Of a stretch of DNA of 64,000 nucleotides, positions 43,592-52,099 are shown piece after piece (the stretch's first letter is position 1; every line of letters starts with the position of its first letter). The notes beneath the pieces were generated by a model. The model saw only the letters and a program-made list of their open reading frames with translations. It searched no databases and was not told the DNA's origin. A program made the position numbers and the translations under genes. The DNA lies in assembly GCA_029876055.1 (NCBI GenBank), contig CM056874.1, positions 1,736,001-1,800,000 of the forward strand, given 5' to 3'. The DNA comes from Madurella fahalii. Its lineage: Eukaryota > Ascomycota > Sordariomycetes > Sordariales.

Positions 43592-43599
43592 TATAAATA
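43592..43599 (+). promoter_or_regulatory. TATA box of the antisense gene in Gypsy-A
   Basis: TATAAATA within taggtataaataggcc, 261 bp upstream of the antisense ATG and outside the LTR. A pyrimidine-rich leader (tcctttcctcttttcttcttc) follows, typical of fungal core promoters. Equivalent boxes occur in both Gypsy-B copies. Confidence 0.65.
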
Positions 43600-43852
43600 G
43601 GCCTTCCCGCCTACCAATTCCTTTCCTCTTTTCTTCTTCACGGTCTTGTACTCGTAGGTTGCGCCCTTCCTGCTCCTCCGTCTCCTTCCTTCTTACCCGC
43701 ACCTGCTACGCTCCTTTGTCGCTTGTACTGCGCACTTGTAGGCTGGTCTGCTGACTTGTTGGTGGGTTATAGTGGCCGTCACCGCTCTCGCTGCGCTGCT
43801 CTCGCTCTGCTGCTCTCGCTCCGCTCTCTGCGCCCCTTCCGCTTGGTCCGCC

Positions 43853-44902
43853 ATGTCGGACAAACGCCCTGTATGTAGCGCCCTCGCTGCTGCCGCGGGG
43901 GGGTTTGCGCGTGCTGACCTCATCTTAGGCCGAAGATGATGAAGAGCCTCCTGGCTCTTCCAAGAAGTCCAAGGTCGCCCCGGCGTCCCCTGGTTCCCCG
44001 GTGGGTTGGATCCTCCTTTTCTACGCTCTCGCTGCTCCTGACCTGCTCCCTTAGGTCGAAGACGACACTCTCCTGTCCTCCCCGGTCGCTGCTGGCACCC
44101 CCAAGGCTCGCGACAAGTTTGTCGAGGGCGCCCGCCGCATCATCCCGTGAGTATCCTTCCTCTTGCCGCTAGCTCCCCGCTGATTGTACGCAGCTGCCGC
44201 GCGTGCCTCCGCCGCATGCTGAAGAAGGGTCCCTCTGCCAGTTGCAAGAATCAGAGGAACTCCGGCGCCCGCTGCTCCCGCTGCGCGTCCCACAATCATG
44301 TGTGCCTGCCGGTAGGTCCTCCCTCCTTAGCTTGCGCTGCTCCTGCAGCGCTTGGTGGCAGCGTCTGATCCTTCCAGGTTCCTCCTGATGCTCTGACTGC
44401 CGTGGTTCGCTTCGTGGAGACCTTCGATCGCATGGAGTTCCCCAAGCCTGGCGAGTCTGTGAGTTCTCCCTTCTGCTTCCTCGCTGCGTGTTCCCTGCGC
44501 TAATAGTGCTTTCCTGTCTAGACTGATGCTCTCGCGATCGAGGTCCAGGAGGCTGGCAATGCCGCCCTGCGCGCGCTCAAGGATTTCGCTGCTCCCGCGC
44601 CCCGTTCCTCCGATCTCGCCGCCCACCGTGCCAGCGCTAAGCGCGTTGGTCGTACGCTGCGCCTCCGCCGCTTTGGTGGGGTTGCTGAGGGCCCGTTGCT
44701 CGCCTCTCTTGGTGGTGCTGGTCGCTCGCCCGCGTCCTCGGGCGCTGCTCCTGAGCTCCCTCTGCTGCTGGAAGCGCAGACCGCGGTTCTGACCAACATC
44801 TGGAAACGCTTGGGCGACATGGAGGAGCTGCTTTCGCGCATCGCTGATCATCTTGCCCCTGTGGAGGAGGAGGATGCTGAGGTTGAGAGTGAGGAGGAGT
44901 AG
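43853..44902 (+). CDS. Antisense six-exon accessory gene of Gypsy-A, Zn2Cys6-like cysteine cluster (253 aa)
   Basis: Exons 43853-43870, 43929-44000, 44055-44146, 44194-44311, 44378-44458 and 44522-44902 join across five GT-AG introns of 47-66 nt into one open frame of 253 codons ending TAG. The ATG is in a good context (CCGCCATGT). Features: lysine-rich SSKKSK nuclear-signal-like segment (about 18-24); six cysteines at 62, 65, 78, 88, 91, 98 (C-x2-C-x12-C-x9-C-x2-C-x6-C) followed by Leu-Pro; an Ala/Arg-rich helical centre; a leucine-rich amphipathic helix (LLEAQTAVLTNIWKRLGDME, about 200-235) likely to form a coiled coil; an acidic tail. A zinc-binding, probably nuclear, protein is inferred. 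It runs against gag-pol and its stop lies 95 bp from the pol stop. No named family is recognised; homologous relics lie at the same site in both Gypsy-B copies. Confidence 0.85.
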
Positions 44903-44997
44903 TTGGAGCGCTGCTAATGCGCAGCTTTTCGTGGGTTTTTTAATGCCCTTTAGACAAATCGAAGCTTTTTCCCTCGCCCTGGTATGCCCTTGCGTGC

Positions 44998-47900
44998 TTA
45001 TGCCCTGCGTCGCCTCTGCGCCTTCGCTAGTTCTGCCTCGTACGCCCTCAACAGTGGTCCATCATCTAGGTGCTCCCTGGGTTCCCAGGTATTATCCTCA
45101 GGCGGATACCCTTTCCATTTGATCAGGAACTGCCTGTTCCTCGCTGGGCCCCTATAGTCGATGATGGCTTCCACCTCGTAATGCTGCTCCTCTGGCTCGA
45201 CGTCGACTCTTTCGCGCTGCTCTCGAGCTTGTTCCTCACTGCCCTTGAATGGTTCGAGCAGGGTAATTGGGAAGACTCGATGGATGCGGTAACGCTGCGG
45301 CAGGTCCAGTTCGTACGCCATCTTCCTGTCGCCAACAATCTTGAGGATCTTGAAGGGCCCTAGATACTTATCCGCGAGTTTGCTGCTCGGGCGCCGCTGC
45401 TTGAGGTGCTTCGTTGAGAGCCAGACCCATTGGCCAACCTCGAACGCCTTGTCTTCCCGCTTGCGATTATACCACTTCTCGTAGTTCTTGTTGGTAGCGA
45501 CGAGGATATCGTGGATCTTCCTACGGCTCGCTGACAGGCGTCTCGCTCGCTCATCCGCAGCGGGGACGGCGCTCTTGGGAATTGCTGTGGGGTCCGGGGG
45601 ATCTCGAGGGTGGAACCCATAGAGAAGGAAGGCCGGGGTTGACCGTGTCGCCGTATGGTAGGAACTGTTGTAGGCGTGCTCCGCTAGGCGTAGATGATGC
45701 GCCCAATCCGCTTGATCGTAGCTACAGAACGCGCGCAAGTAGTGCTCGAGTACTTGGTTCTGGCGCTCCGTCTGCCCGTCAGTCTGCGGGTGATACGCGG
45801 TGCTCAGGCGCCGCTTGATACCCAAGAGTTCGCACAAGGTCTTCCAGAAGGAGCTTGTAAACAGGCTGCCCCTGTCGGATACGATGGACTGGGGAAGTCC
45901 GAAGGGCCGGTAGACGTGGTCGAAGAACAGTTCTGCGAAGGCGCTTGCCGTAAGCGTCGTGGTTGTTGCGATGTAGAGAGCGTACTTCGTAAACTTGTCT
46001 ACCACGACCAGGGCAGCGTTGCACGCCTTGCCTGTCCGAGGGTCAATCGAGGTTGGTAGGCCTGTGATGAAGTCCACTGTAATCGTCTGCCACGGTCCGT
46101 CGGGTACCGGCAGCGCTGCAAGCAAGCCGTAAGGGCGGTGCGTACGCGGCTTCGTACGTTGGCAGGTCACACAGTTGCCGTTGACGTGCGCCACCACGTC
46201 CTCTCTCATGGACGGCCAAAAGTAGTTGCGCCCTAGGCGCTCCTGCGTCTTCCTAAAGCCTCCATGGCCCGCGGTTGGTGCGTCATGATAGCTCTCAATC
46301 AGCTCGTGCCTAAGGGAGGGGGGAACATATACTCTGCCTTGGTAACGGACGAGCCCGTCCTCTCCTTTTCTCCACGAGCCTTCGCTGCTGCTGCGCCGCT
46401 TCCTCCGAGCGTCCGACTGAAGCCATTGATCCTTCTGTTGCTCTTCAAGCAACAACTCTTCTAAAGAGAGCCACCCTCCTTTCGCCTGGGTCCCGTGATC
46501 TCCGTTTTTAGCACCAGAGGCGCCCACGATAGGCGTGCGGTGATCAGGCGCAGCCTCATCGTAAGAGTCATTCCCTATGCGACGGCAGAGGCCCCCGACG
46601 CCGAATGCAGCATGATAACTACAACACGGTCCCTCGGGGGGGCTAGCGCTAACGACGCGTATCTGCTTATGAACATCAGATACAACGCCCTCGTCCTCAT
46701 CTGTGGAGCTACGGCCGCGCTTCTCGCCGCAGTCCCAGACCTTTTGGACGACTATGTCGCTCTGGCCTTCTTGGCTCAGCAGCAACCTCTCAAACTCTTC
46801 TTTTTCTTCTTCAATGGCTTCTTCGTCTTCAGCTGTCCTCATACGCAGCGGCAACGCAGCTTCGGGGCACGGTCGGAGCAGTCCTCGGACTGCCGCGACA
46901 ACAGGGCAAGGGCCGGGGTTCTCTTGTTGCCCTCGTTCGACCCTGTCCTGCAGGAGTTGAAGCAGCGGGTTCTCAGCGTTTTCGTCCGCTTCTTCCTCTT
47001 CCATATGGTCTGGCCTACGTGAGAGACCGTCAGCGGGGTTCTGAACACCAGGGCGGTACTTAATGACGAAGTCAAACGCAGCTAAGTCGTCGCTCCAACG
47101 CAGCTGTCGCTGGCTCGGCCTCTTCTTGGTCTTCCAGTACTCCAGGTTAAGATGGTCTGTCAAGACCACAATCGGGACTTGGGCGTAGAGGAGGTACTGA
47201 GACCAGGTGCGGAAGGCGTCGACGAGCGCAAGCAGCTCCCCATCTCCGGTGTCGTAGCGCGTCTCTTCAGGCGTAAGCTTCCTTGACCTAAAGGCGACCG
47301 GATGCCACCGATCCTCGTGGAGCTGCGAGAGCACAGCTCCAATCGCGCGCTTCGAGGCATCTGTCTCCACACGGATGGGCAGGGAGGGATCGAAATGCTT
47401 GAGGATAGGGGCCTCGCTGAATTTGCTTCTTAGTAGCTCGAACGCTTCGGCCGCCTCCTCCGTGAGCACGAATGGGCGTTTCTGGTCGCCGCGTAGGAGG
47501 TCTGTCAGGGGGGCACAGATCTTCGAATAGTTTCTAATGAAACGACGGTAGAACCCTGTGAATCCTAAGAAGACCTGGATATCGTGTACGCTGCGGAGGA
47601 GCGGCCACTGCGTAACGGACTCGACGCGGGACGGCTCCATAGCGATCCCTTCGGGTGAGATTATATACCCCAGGAACTCGACTTCAGTGGTATGGAATTG
47701 GCACTTCTTGAGATTGGCGTAGAGGTCGGCGTTTTCCAATCGATCGAGGACTTCTTTCACATGCTGCTCATGCGCTGCTTCGTCGTCGCTGTAGATCAGG
47801 ATATCGTCCAAGTAGACGATGCACGTGACGTCCACCAGTCCAGATAACGCTTGGTTGATGTACGTCTGGAAGGTCGCTGGGGCGTTGGCTAACCCCATCG

Positions 47901-48846
47901 GCATCACACGGAACTCGTAGTGGCCGTATCGTGTGCGAAAGGCGGTCTTCCACTCGTCGCCCTCGCTGAGCCTGATGCGATAGTACGCATCCTTCAAGTC
48001 GATCTTGGTATAGATCTTGGCCGATGACAGGCGGTCAAGGATCTCTCCAATCAGCGGGATAGGTGCGCGGTTCTTGCGTGTTACCGCATTTAGTCCTCGG
48101 TAGTCAACGACAAGGCGCAATTCGCCTCCCTTCTTTGGGACGAATAGGATAGGGGCGCCTGCAGGGCTTGTTGAGGGTCGTATCCAGCCCTTCTCTGTAG
48201 CGGCCCTAAGCCATTCGCGTAGGGTCTCGAGCTCTGTTGCCCCCAGTGGGTAAATCGGCCCCCAGGGTGGCTGCGCGCCGTCCACGAGTTCGATGCGATG
48301 CTTCGTCGTCGTCTGGGGGAAAGGCAAAATCCCAGACTTGTGGAACAGCTTCTCGTACGCCCGGTAAGCCTCGGGGAGCTGCGGCTGCTCTAGCTCGTAC
48401 GTTACGTTGGCGGGGTCCTCGCTAGAGGGGACAACAGCTGCGAGGGCGAATACAGATCCCGCCCACGGTTGCTTGGGCTCAACGCGTAAGCCCACTCGTA
48501 GCGCCTCAGGCGGGTACGTCCACGTCTTGCTTCGGAAGTCGATATCGGGGTTGGCCATCTCGAGCCAAGGCTGGCCGAGAATGACGACAAAGGGCTCGAT
48601 ATCTGCGACTATAAGGCGCAGAAGGTACGTCTGAGTTCTGCCTTTGCAGTCGGTGGCACGCACGTAGAGGGGACACACTCCGTAAGTTCGTACAGGTTTA
48701 TTTCCGATGCCAGCAAGCCCTACAGACGGCTCGAAGTGTTCGAGGAGGGAGTGCTTAGCAAGGTAGCTATAGCTGATCAGATTGTAATCCGCTCCCGAGT
48801 CGAGCATTGCAGGTGCCTTCTTCCAACTCCCCTGCAATCTGACCAT
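44998..48846 (-). CDS. pol: Gypsy-A Pol polyprotein (protease-RT-RNase H-integrase-chromodomain)
   Basis: 1282 codons from ATG 48846. Retropepsin motif LDSGADYN at 15-22; RT with TKIDLKDAYY (about 280) and YLDDI (345-349); RNase H with ETDAS (about 494); integrase with an HHCC zinc finger (H-x-GHGG...CVTCQ), the DFITGLP and SDRGSLFTS catalytic segments and the YHPQTDGQTERQN motif; C-terminal chromodomain from about 1222 (YEVEAIIDYR...FLIKWKGYPPEDNTWEP). The chromodomain marks the element as a chromovirus that may target histone-modified chromatin. All catalytic residues visible are kept. Translation probably comes from gag readthrough, since the frame is shared and only one UAG separates them; the ATG at 48846 may not be used. 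Confidence 0.95.
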   Translation of the reverse strand: MVRLQGSWKKAPAMLDSGADYNLISYSYLAKHSLLEHFEPSVGLAGIGNKPVRTYGVCPLYVRATDCKGRTQTYLLRLIVADIEPFVVILGQPWLEMANPDIDFRSKTWTYPPEALRVGLRVEPKQPWAGSVFALAAVVPSSEDPANVTYELEQPQLPEAYRAYEKLFHKSGILPFPQTTTKHRIELVDGAQPPWGPIYPLGATELETLREWLRAATEKGWIRPSTSPAGAPILFVPKKGGELRLVVDYRGLNAVTRKNRAPIPLIGEILDRLSSAKIYTKIDLKDAYYRIRLSEGDEWKTAFRTRYGHYEFRVMPMGLANAPATFQTYINQALSGLVDVTCIVYLDDILIYSDDEAAHEQHVKEVLDRLENADLYANLKKCQFHTTEVEFLGYIISPEGIAMEPSRVESVTQWPLLRSVHDIQVFLGFTGFYRRFIRNYSKICAPLTDLLRGDQKRPFVLTEEAAEAFELLRSKFSEAPILKHFDPSLPIRVETDASKRAIGAVLSQLHEDRWHPVAFRSRKLTPEETRYDTGDGELLALVDAFRTWSQYLLYAQVPIVVLTDHLNLEYWKTKKRPSQRQLRWSDDLAAFDFVIKYRPGVQNPADGLSRRPDHMEEEEADENAENPLLQLLQDRVERGQQENPGPCPVVAAVRGLLRPCPEAALPLRMRTAEDEEAIEEEKEEFERLLLSQEGQSDIVVQKVWDCGEKRGRSSTDEDEGVVSDVHKQIRVVSASPPEGPCCSYHAAFGVGGLCRRIGNDSYDEAAPDHRTPIVGASGAKNGDHGTQAKGGWLSLEELLLEEQQKDQWLQSDARRKRRSSSEGSWRKGEDGLVRYQGRVYVPPSLRHELIESYHDAPTAGHGGFRKTQERLGRNYFWPSMREDVVAHVNGNCVTCQRTKPRTHRPYGLLAALPVPDGPWQTITVDFITGLPTSIDPRTGKACNAALVVVDKFTKYALYIATTTTLTASAFAELFFDHVYRPFGLPQSIVSDRGSLFTSSFWKTLCELLGIKRRLSTAYHPQTDGQTERQNQVLEHYLRAFCSYDQADWAHHLRLAEHAYNSSYHTATRSTPAFLLYGFHPRDPPDPTAIPKSAVPAADERARRLSASRRKIHDILVATNKNYEKWYNRKREDKAFEVGQWVWLSTKHLKQRRPSSKLADKYLGPFKILKIVGDRKMAYELDLPQRYRIHRVFPITLLEPFKGSEEQAREQRERVDVEPEEQHYEVEAIIDYRGPARNRQFLIKWKGYPPEDNTWEPREHLDDGPLLRAYEAELAKAQRRRRA

Positions 48847-48888
48847 AACATCGGATTCTATACGACGAGAGGTGCCCCCCGCGTTGTC

Positions 48889-48891
48889 CTA
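48889..48891 (-). promoter_or_regulatory. gag UAG stop in frame with pol: probable readthrough site
   Basis: gag and pol lie in the same reading frame; between the gag stop and pol ATG there are only 14 sense codons and no second stop. The context is CGA-UAG-GAC-AAC. Suppression of one UAG would give a 1763-residue Gag-Pol, as in gammaretrovirus-type recoding rather than the frameshift used by many Ty3 elements. Confidence 0.6.
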
Positions 48892-50289
48892 TCGCTCCGC
48901 CGCTGCGGCCCTAGCGCGTTCTCGCAGAGGGGTCTGGTTGCTGTTGCTGATAAGGGTGTCGTTGGGGCATCGGAGCGCTGTATGGCCTGCCTGGTCGCAT
49001 CGTCCGCAGACCGCTTGGGGGCAATTGGTCGAGTAGTGCCCGGGCTGGTTACAGGTATAGCAGCGTTGTTGCTGCTTGTCCGCCCTCTCCGGTACTGGGG
49101 GGTTGGACGGCCCCGATAGACAATTCCTGGCGATATGGCCCTCCTTTCCGCAGTTATAGCAGACAACGTTGCGCCCTGGTCGCGTTGGCGGGGCTTGAGC
49201 GCTCCTATTGCCTAGCTCGAGGGCGGTAGGGGGTCGCGGCCGGGAGCGGTAGCCCGACGTTCCTTCCGCTCGCTGACTGTCTTCGATCCGCCGAGCGGTG
49301 CTTACCAGCTGCTGGTACGTGGCTGGCAAGGTACTGTGGCAGGTGATTGCCAGGCGAATCTCCCTACGGAACTTCGGGAGGAGGCCGATTATCCGTTGAC
49401 TTTCTTCCATCTGGTAGGGGAGGTCAGCAGTGATGGTCGTATATCGATCCACGAATTCCGTGACCGTTTCGTCGTCGCGCTGACGCAGGTTATCAAGCTG
49501 CGTAGCCGCAGAAAGGGCGCGCGTCTCCGGGTCCGAGAGCTGGCTGCGAAGGAATTCGACGAGTTCTTCCCACGTAACTAGGGTGAGGTCGAAGGCAGGG
49601 TCATTTTCCCTCTCGCTGATGTGGTTGACCCAAGCGTTCTTTGGGGTCCCGCGGAGGCAGCTCACCGCATATATAACGCGGTCGCTGCTTGGAACGTTGC
49701 CGATAAGGGCGAAGTTCGCCTTGCAGTCGAAGAGGAAATTGCGAAGGGCAGTCGCGCTGGACCCATTGTATGTAGGATGGGTGAGCGCCGGGGTCTTCCA
49801 AGTCACTCCTCCTAGTGCGACTGCTCCGAGCTGCTGGGGCGTTACGCCCACGGGGCTCGCAAGAGTGGGGTTAGGGGGGGTCAAGAGAGCCTCCCGGGAA
49901 GGATGCACCGTTGGGTGAGACAGAGGTTCGGGCTCCGGGACAGGTTGGTCTCGGAGGAGCAGCTCTAGCTCAGCTCTCTTACGGCGCAGCGTTGCCTGTC
50001 TTCGAGCGATAGCGATCTCCTCGTCAAGTCGTTGCTCCTCCTCTAGCAGTCGCTGCTGGCGCTCAGGCGGCGGCGTACCCGGCTGCGCTGCGGGGGAGCG
50101 GCTAGCGAGCGGATCGTCCGCAGGCAGGCGTCCTTGGGTCATACTAAGGGGATTAAGGACTTGAGCGTCGGGAATCTCAGGGATGTCAGGGAGTTGAGCG
50201 CTGCTGGAAGGCTGGCTATTTGACGTGAGCGAGCCTTCTGTTTCGCTTGCAAGCTGATTGAGAGTAGCGCGTTGACGCCTTGGTGCCAT
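48889..50289 (-). CDS. gag: Gypsy-A Gag with three zinc knuckles
   Basis: 466 residues from ATG 50289 to UAG at 48891-48889. An Arg- and Glu-rich coiled-coil segment near residues 75-115 (RRQATLRRKRAELELLLRDQ) is followed by the retrotransposon gag core (about 165-340, with LVTWEELVEFLRSQL and RQRDDETVTEFVDRY) and three CCHC knuckles: CYNCGKEGHIARNC, CYTCNQPGHYSTNC and CGRCDQAGHTALRC. Gag assembles the cytoplasmic particle that packages the RNA. The 46-bp leader between the 5' LTR and the ATG should contain the primer-binding site, which I could not assign to a tRNA. Confidence 0.94.
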   Translation of the reverse strand: MAPRRQRATLNQLASETEGSLTSNSQPSSSAQLPDIPEIPDAQVLNPLSMTQGRLPADDPLASRSPAAQPGTPPPERQQRLLEEEQRLDEEIAIARRQATLRRKRAELELLLRDQPVPEPEPLSHPTVHPSREALLTPPNPTLASPVGVTPQQLGAVALGGVTWKTPALTHPTYNGSSATALRNFLFDCKANFALIGNVPSSDRVIYAVSCLRGTPKNAWVNHISERENDPAFDLTLVTWEELVEFLRSQLSDPETRALSAATQLDNLRQRDDETVTEFVDRYTTITADLPYQMEESQRIIGLLPKFRREIRLAITCHSTLPATYQQLVSTARRIEDSQRAEGTSGYRSRPRPPTALELGNRSAQAPPTRPGRNVVCYNCGKEGHIARNCLSGPSNPPVPERADKQQQRCYTCNQPGHYSTNCPQAVCGRCDQAGHTALRCPNDTLISNSNQTPLRERARAAAAER

Positions 50290-50335
50290 GCTCGTCCCGG
50301 ACGGTCTAGTCGCCCGGAAGGCAAAGAGTTCAACG

Positions 50336-50694
50336 TGTGAGGATCAAGGATCCAAGGGTAGTAAGACCAGAGTGTCTGGGTACAAGCAGTGCACGCGCAA
50401 CGTAGGAGCAGAGTGCTCGTTAGGGGTTGAGTGGTGGTCTCATTGAACTCTGCCTCTCCCCTAAGCTCTGTCTCCCGCCCTCCTTCTTATGCCCGTGACC
50501 GTATCGCTAGGGCTTACTTCCCCGCTCTGCTGCTTTGTCGTCCTCCTTGCTGGTGCGCTCCTTCGACGCTCATCTGACGCGCTATTTATGCCATTCCAGC
50601 TTAGTGCCGTTGTTGCTTCTGAGGCTCGCTTACGCTGCGGCTCCGAGGCTTCCGGACCGCGCCTCACGCTGGCCCCGCTCAGCCGGTCCTCACA
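50336..50694 (-). repeat. 5' LTR of Gypsy-A
   Basis: Reads the same as the 3' LTR over its full 359 bp as far as I can see by eye. Followed on the plus side by the target duplication ATACA (50695-50699). Confidence 0.93.
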
Positions 50695-51168
50695 ATACAC
50701 TAACCGGTTGCTATAACCGTCCTGCCATAAAGGCAGCCATCCAGAGTTTGAAGGTTGTTTTCAATATAGCTTGATAATCGGCTTGTTAGATCGAAGCTGC
50801 AAGTAATGCAGCCGGCGGCATCAAAGGAGGTATAGGATACGGCTCAAATCTTGAGGACGTATATAGAAATTCTACCTCTTCTTCGGCCTCTTCTTCAGCC
50901 GCCTCGTCTTCCTAGTCCTCGTCGGCATCTAGTATCAGCTTTTCGACAACTTCTTCTTCTAGTGCTATAGATCTTAGTACCTCTAGTTCGGGTAGTTGTA
51001 TAGTTGCAAGAAGGTGGCTTAGTTCGTCGAGTTGGAGATACAGGCAGTTGTCCTTTAGGGTTTGGATGTCCCCGTTAAAGATCTCCTCTTCGTTGAATAT
51101 CATATCCCTTATACTGATCACCTTATTGGTTACCGGGTTCCAGATCCTGTAGATATTTGAAGAGCTTT
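50695..51168 (-). mobile_element. Copia element, segment 2: end of integrase to RT linker
   Basis: The minus-strand ORF (down from 51163) reads SSNIYRIWNPVTNKVISIRD and IFNEEEIFNGDIQTLKDN, the conserved sequence after the Copia integrase. An acidic stretch follows. It joins segment 1 at the Gypsy-A insertion and segment 3 at the Gypsy-B copy 2 insertion. Confidence 0.85.
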
Positions 51169-51419
51169 TGTAAAGGGGTTGTTCTGGGAACACGTTGAGG
51201 GAGATAGACCACGATGTCTTAATACCGAAAAGACCTGGACCAGCGGGCGATATCTTAGTAAACAGCCTCCTATCAATTACACAGAGACTGATCCTTACGG
51301 ATCAGAAGTGCCCCGCGTAAGAGAGTTCCCTCACGGGGTTCTTATCTATCCTATATCGTGACATCATCTAGTATTATTCGGCGGGTCCTCCTGACCTTCG
51401 TCTGGAGACTCTCGTTACA
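51169..51419 (-). repeat. 3' LTR of Gypsy-B copy 2
   Basis: From TGTAAAGGGGTTGTTC to CTCTCGTTACA. Left flank GCTTT (51164-51168). Confidence 0.9.
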
Positions 51420-51900
51420 AATTATCCTCCCCTCTATAGAACCTATCCTTAGGTTCCTTACTACTGAGGATCGTCTGAACTTAGGGGGTAAGACTTGGGA
51501 TGACATCGGATAGATATCAGGTATACGTCGAATGCTGTTCGTAGCCGCATAAATAGATAAGTATCGAACCGGTGGACCTCATAGTCTATCCGCTCCAACG
51601 AGCTGTATAGTAGGAAAGGAGAAACGATAGTTTAGGGTAAGGAGTAAGTCGTCTTATAGTTGGGAGGTTTTCGGGAAAAGTTCGGCCAGTTGTCGGGCCG
51701 TAGTAGGATTCGCGGCTCCGAGGTCCCACTTTCCCGATTCGGGCCTGAGATCCGAATTACAGCCGAATCGTCCGGATTTCTATCCGAACTCACGTATTAT
51801 CCTCGCAACTTCAAAACATATAAAGATTATACAACTGCTTAATCGTAAGGCTTGTATATAGTTGCAAATTGTAGACGTATATTAGCTGTTTTTCCTCGGA

Positions 51901-51908
51901 TATAAATA
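51901..51908 (+). promoter_or_regulatory. TATA box for the antisense gene relic (copy 2)
   Basis: TATAAATA in cggatataaatacccc, 199 bp upstream of the antisense start equivalent and 481 bp from the LTR edge. A CT-rich leader with a (CT)n tract at 52020-52071 follows. Confidence 0.6.
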
Positions 51909-52019
51909 CCCCTCTCCTCTCCTACCTTTTCTAAAACTTTTCTTCTTTAGACTCTCTTCTATACGTTATTTCGCTCGCTTTTCGCTCTGCTCTTGTATAT
52001 AGCTCGCTACCCGTCCTTA

Positions 52020-52030
52020 CCTCTCTCTCC

Positions 52031-52066
<36 letters not shown>

Positions 52067-52071
52067 TCTCG
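52020..52071. repeat. (CT)n microsatellite in the antisense leader of Gypsy-B copy 2
   Basis: Tract of ct dinucleotides with few interruptions, matching the (AG)n tract on the other strand of copy 1. Confidence 0.85.
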
Positions 52072-52099
52072 TTATCGCTTCGGCTACTTTTCCATCGCG

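Larger units (their letters stand above)
42665..50694 (-). mobile_element. Gypsy-A: intact Ty3/Gypsy chromovirus with antisense spliced gene
   Basis: 8030 bp, LTRs 42665-43023 and 50336-50694, target duplication ATACA on both sides (42660-42664, 50695-50699). In minus orientation: 5' LTR, gag (50289-48889), UAG, pol (48846-44998) with protease, RT, RNase H, integrase and chromodomain, then an antisense gene (43853-44902, plus), polypurine tract and 3' LTR. The LTRs look identical over 359 bp and no RIP stops are present, so insertion is very recent. It lies inside the Copia element, whose frame resumes on the other side. Confidence 0.95.

Noticed and set aside
44327..44851. 174-codon minus-strand ORF opposite the antisense gene
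   Set aside because: Low-complexity Arg/Ser/Ala composition and no splice logic; it is the shadow of the well-structured plus-strand exon 6 and introns.
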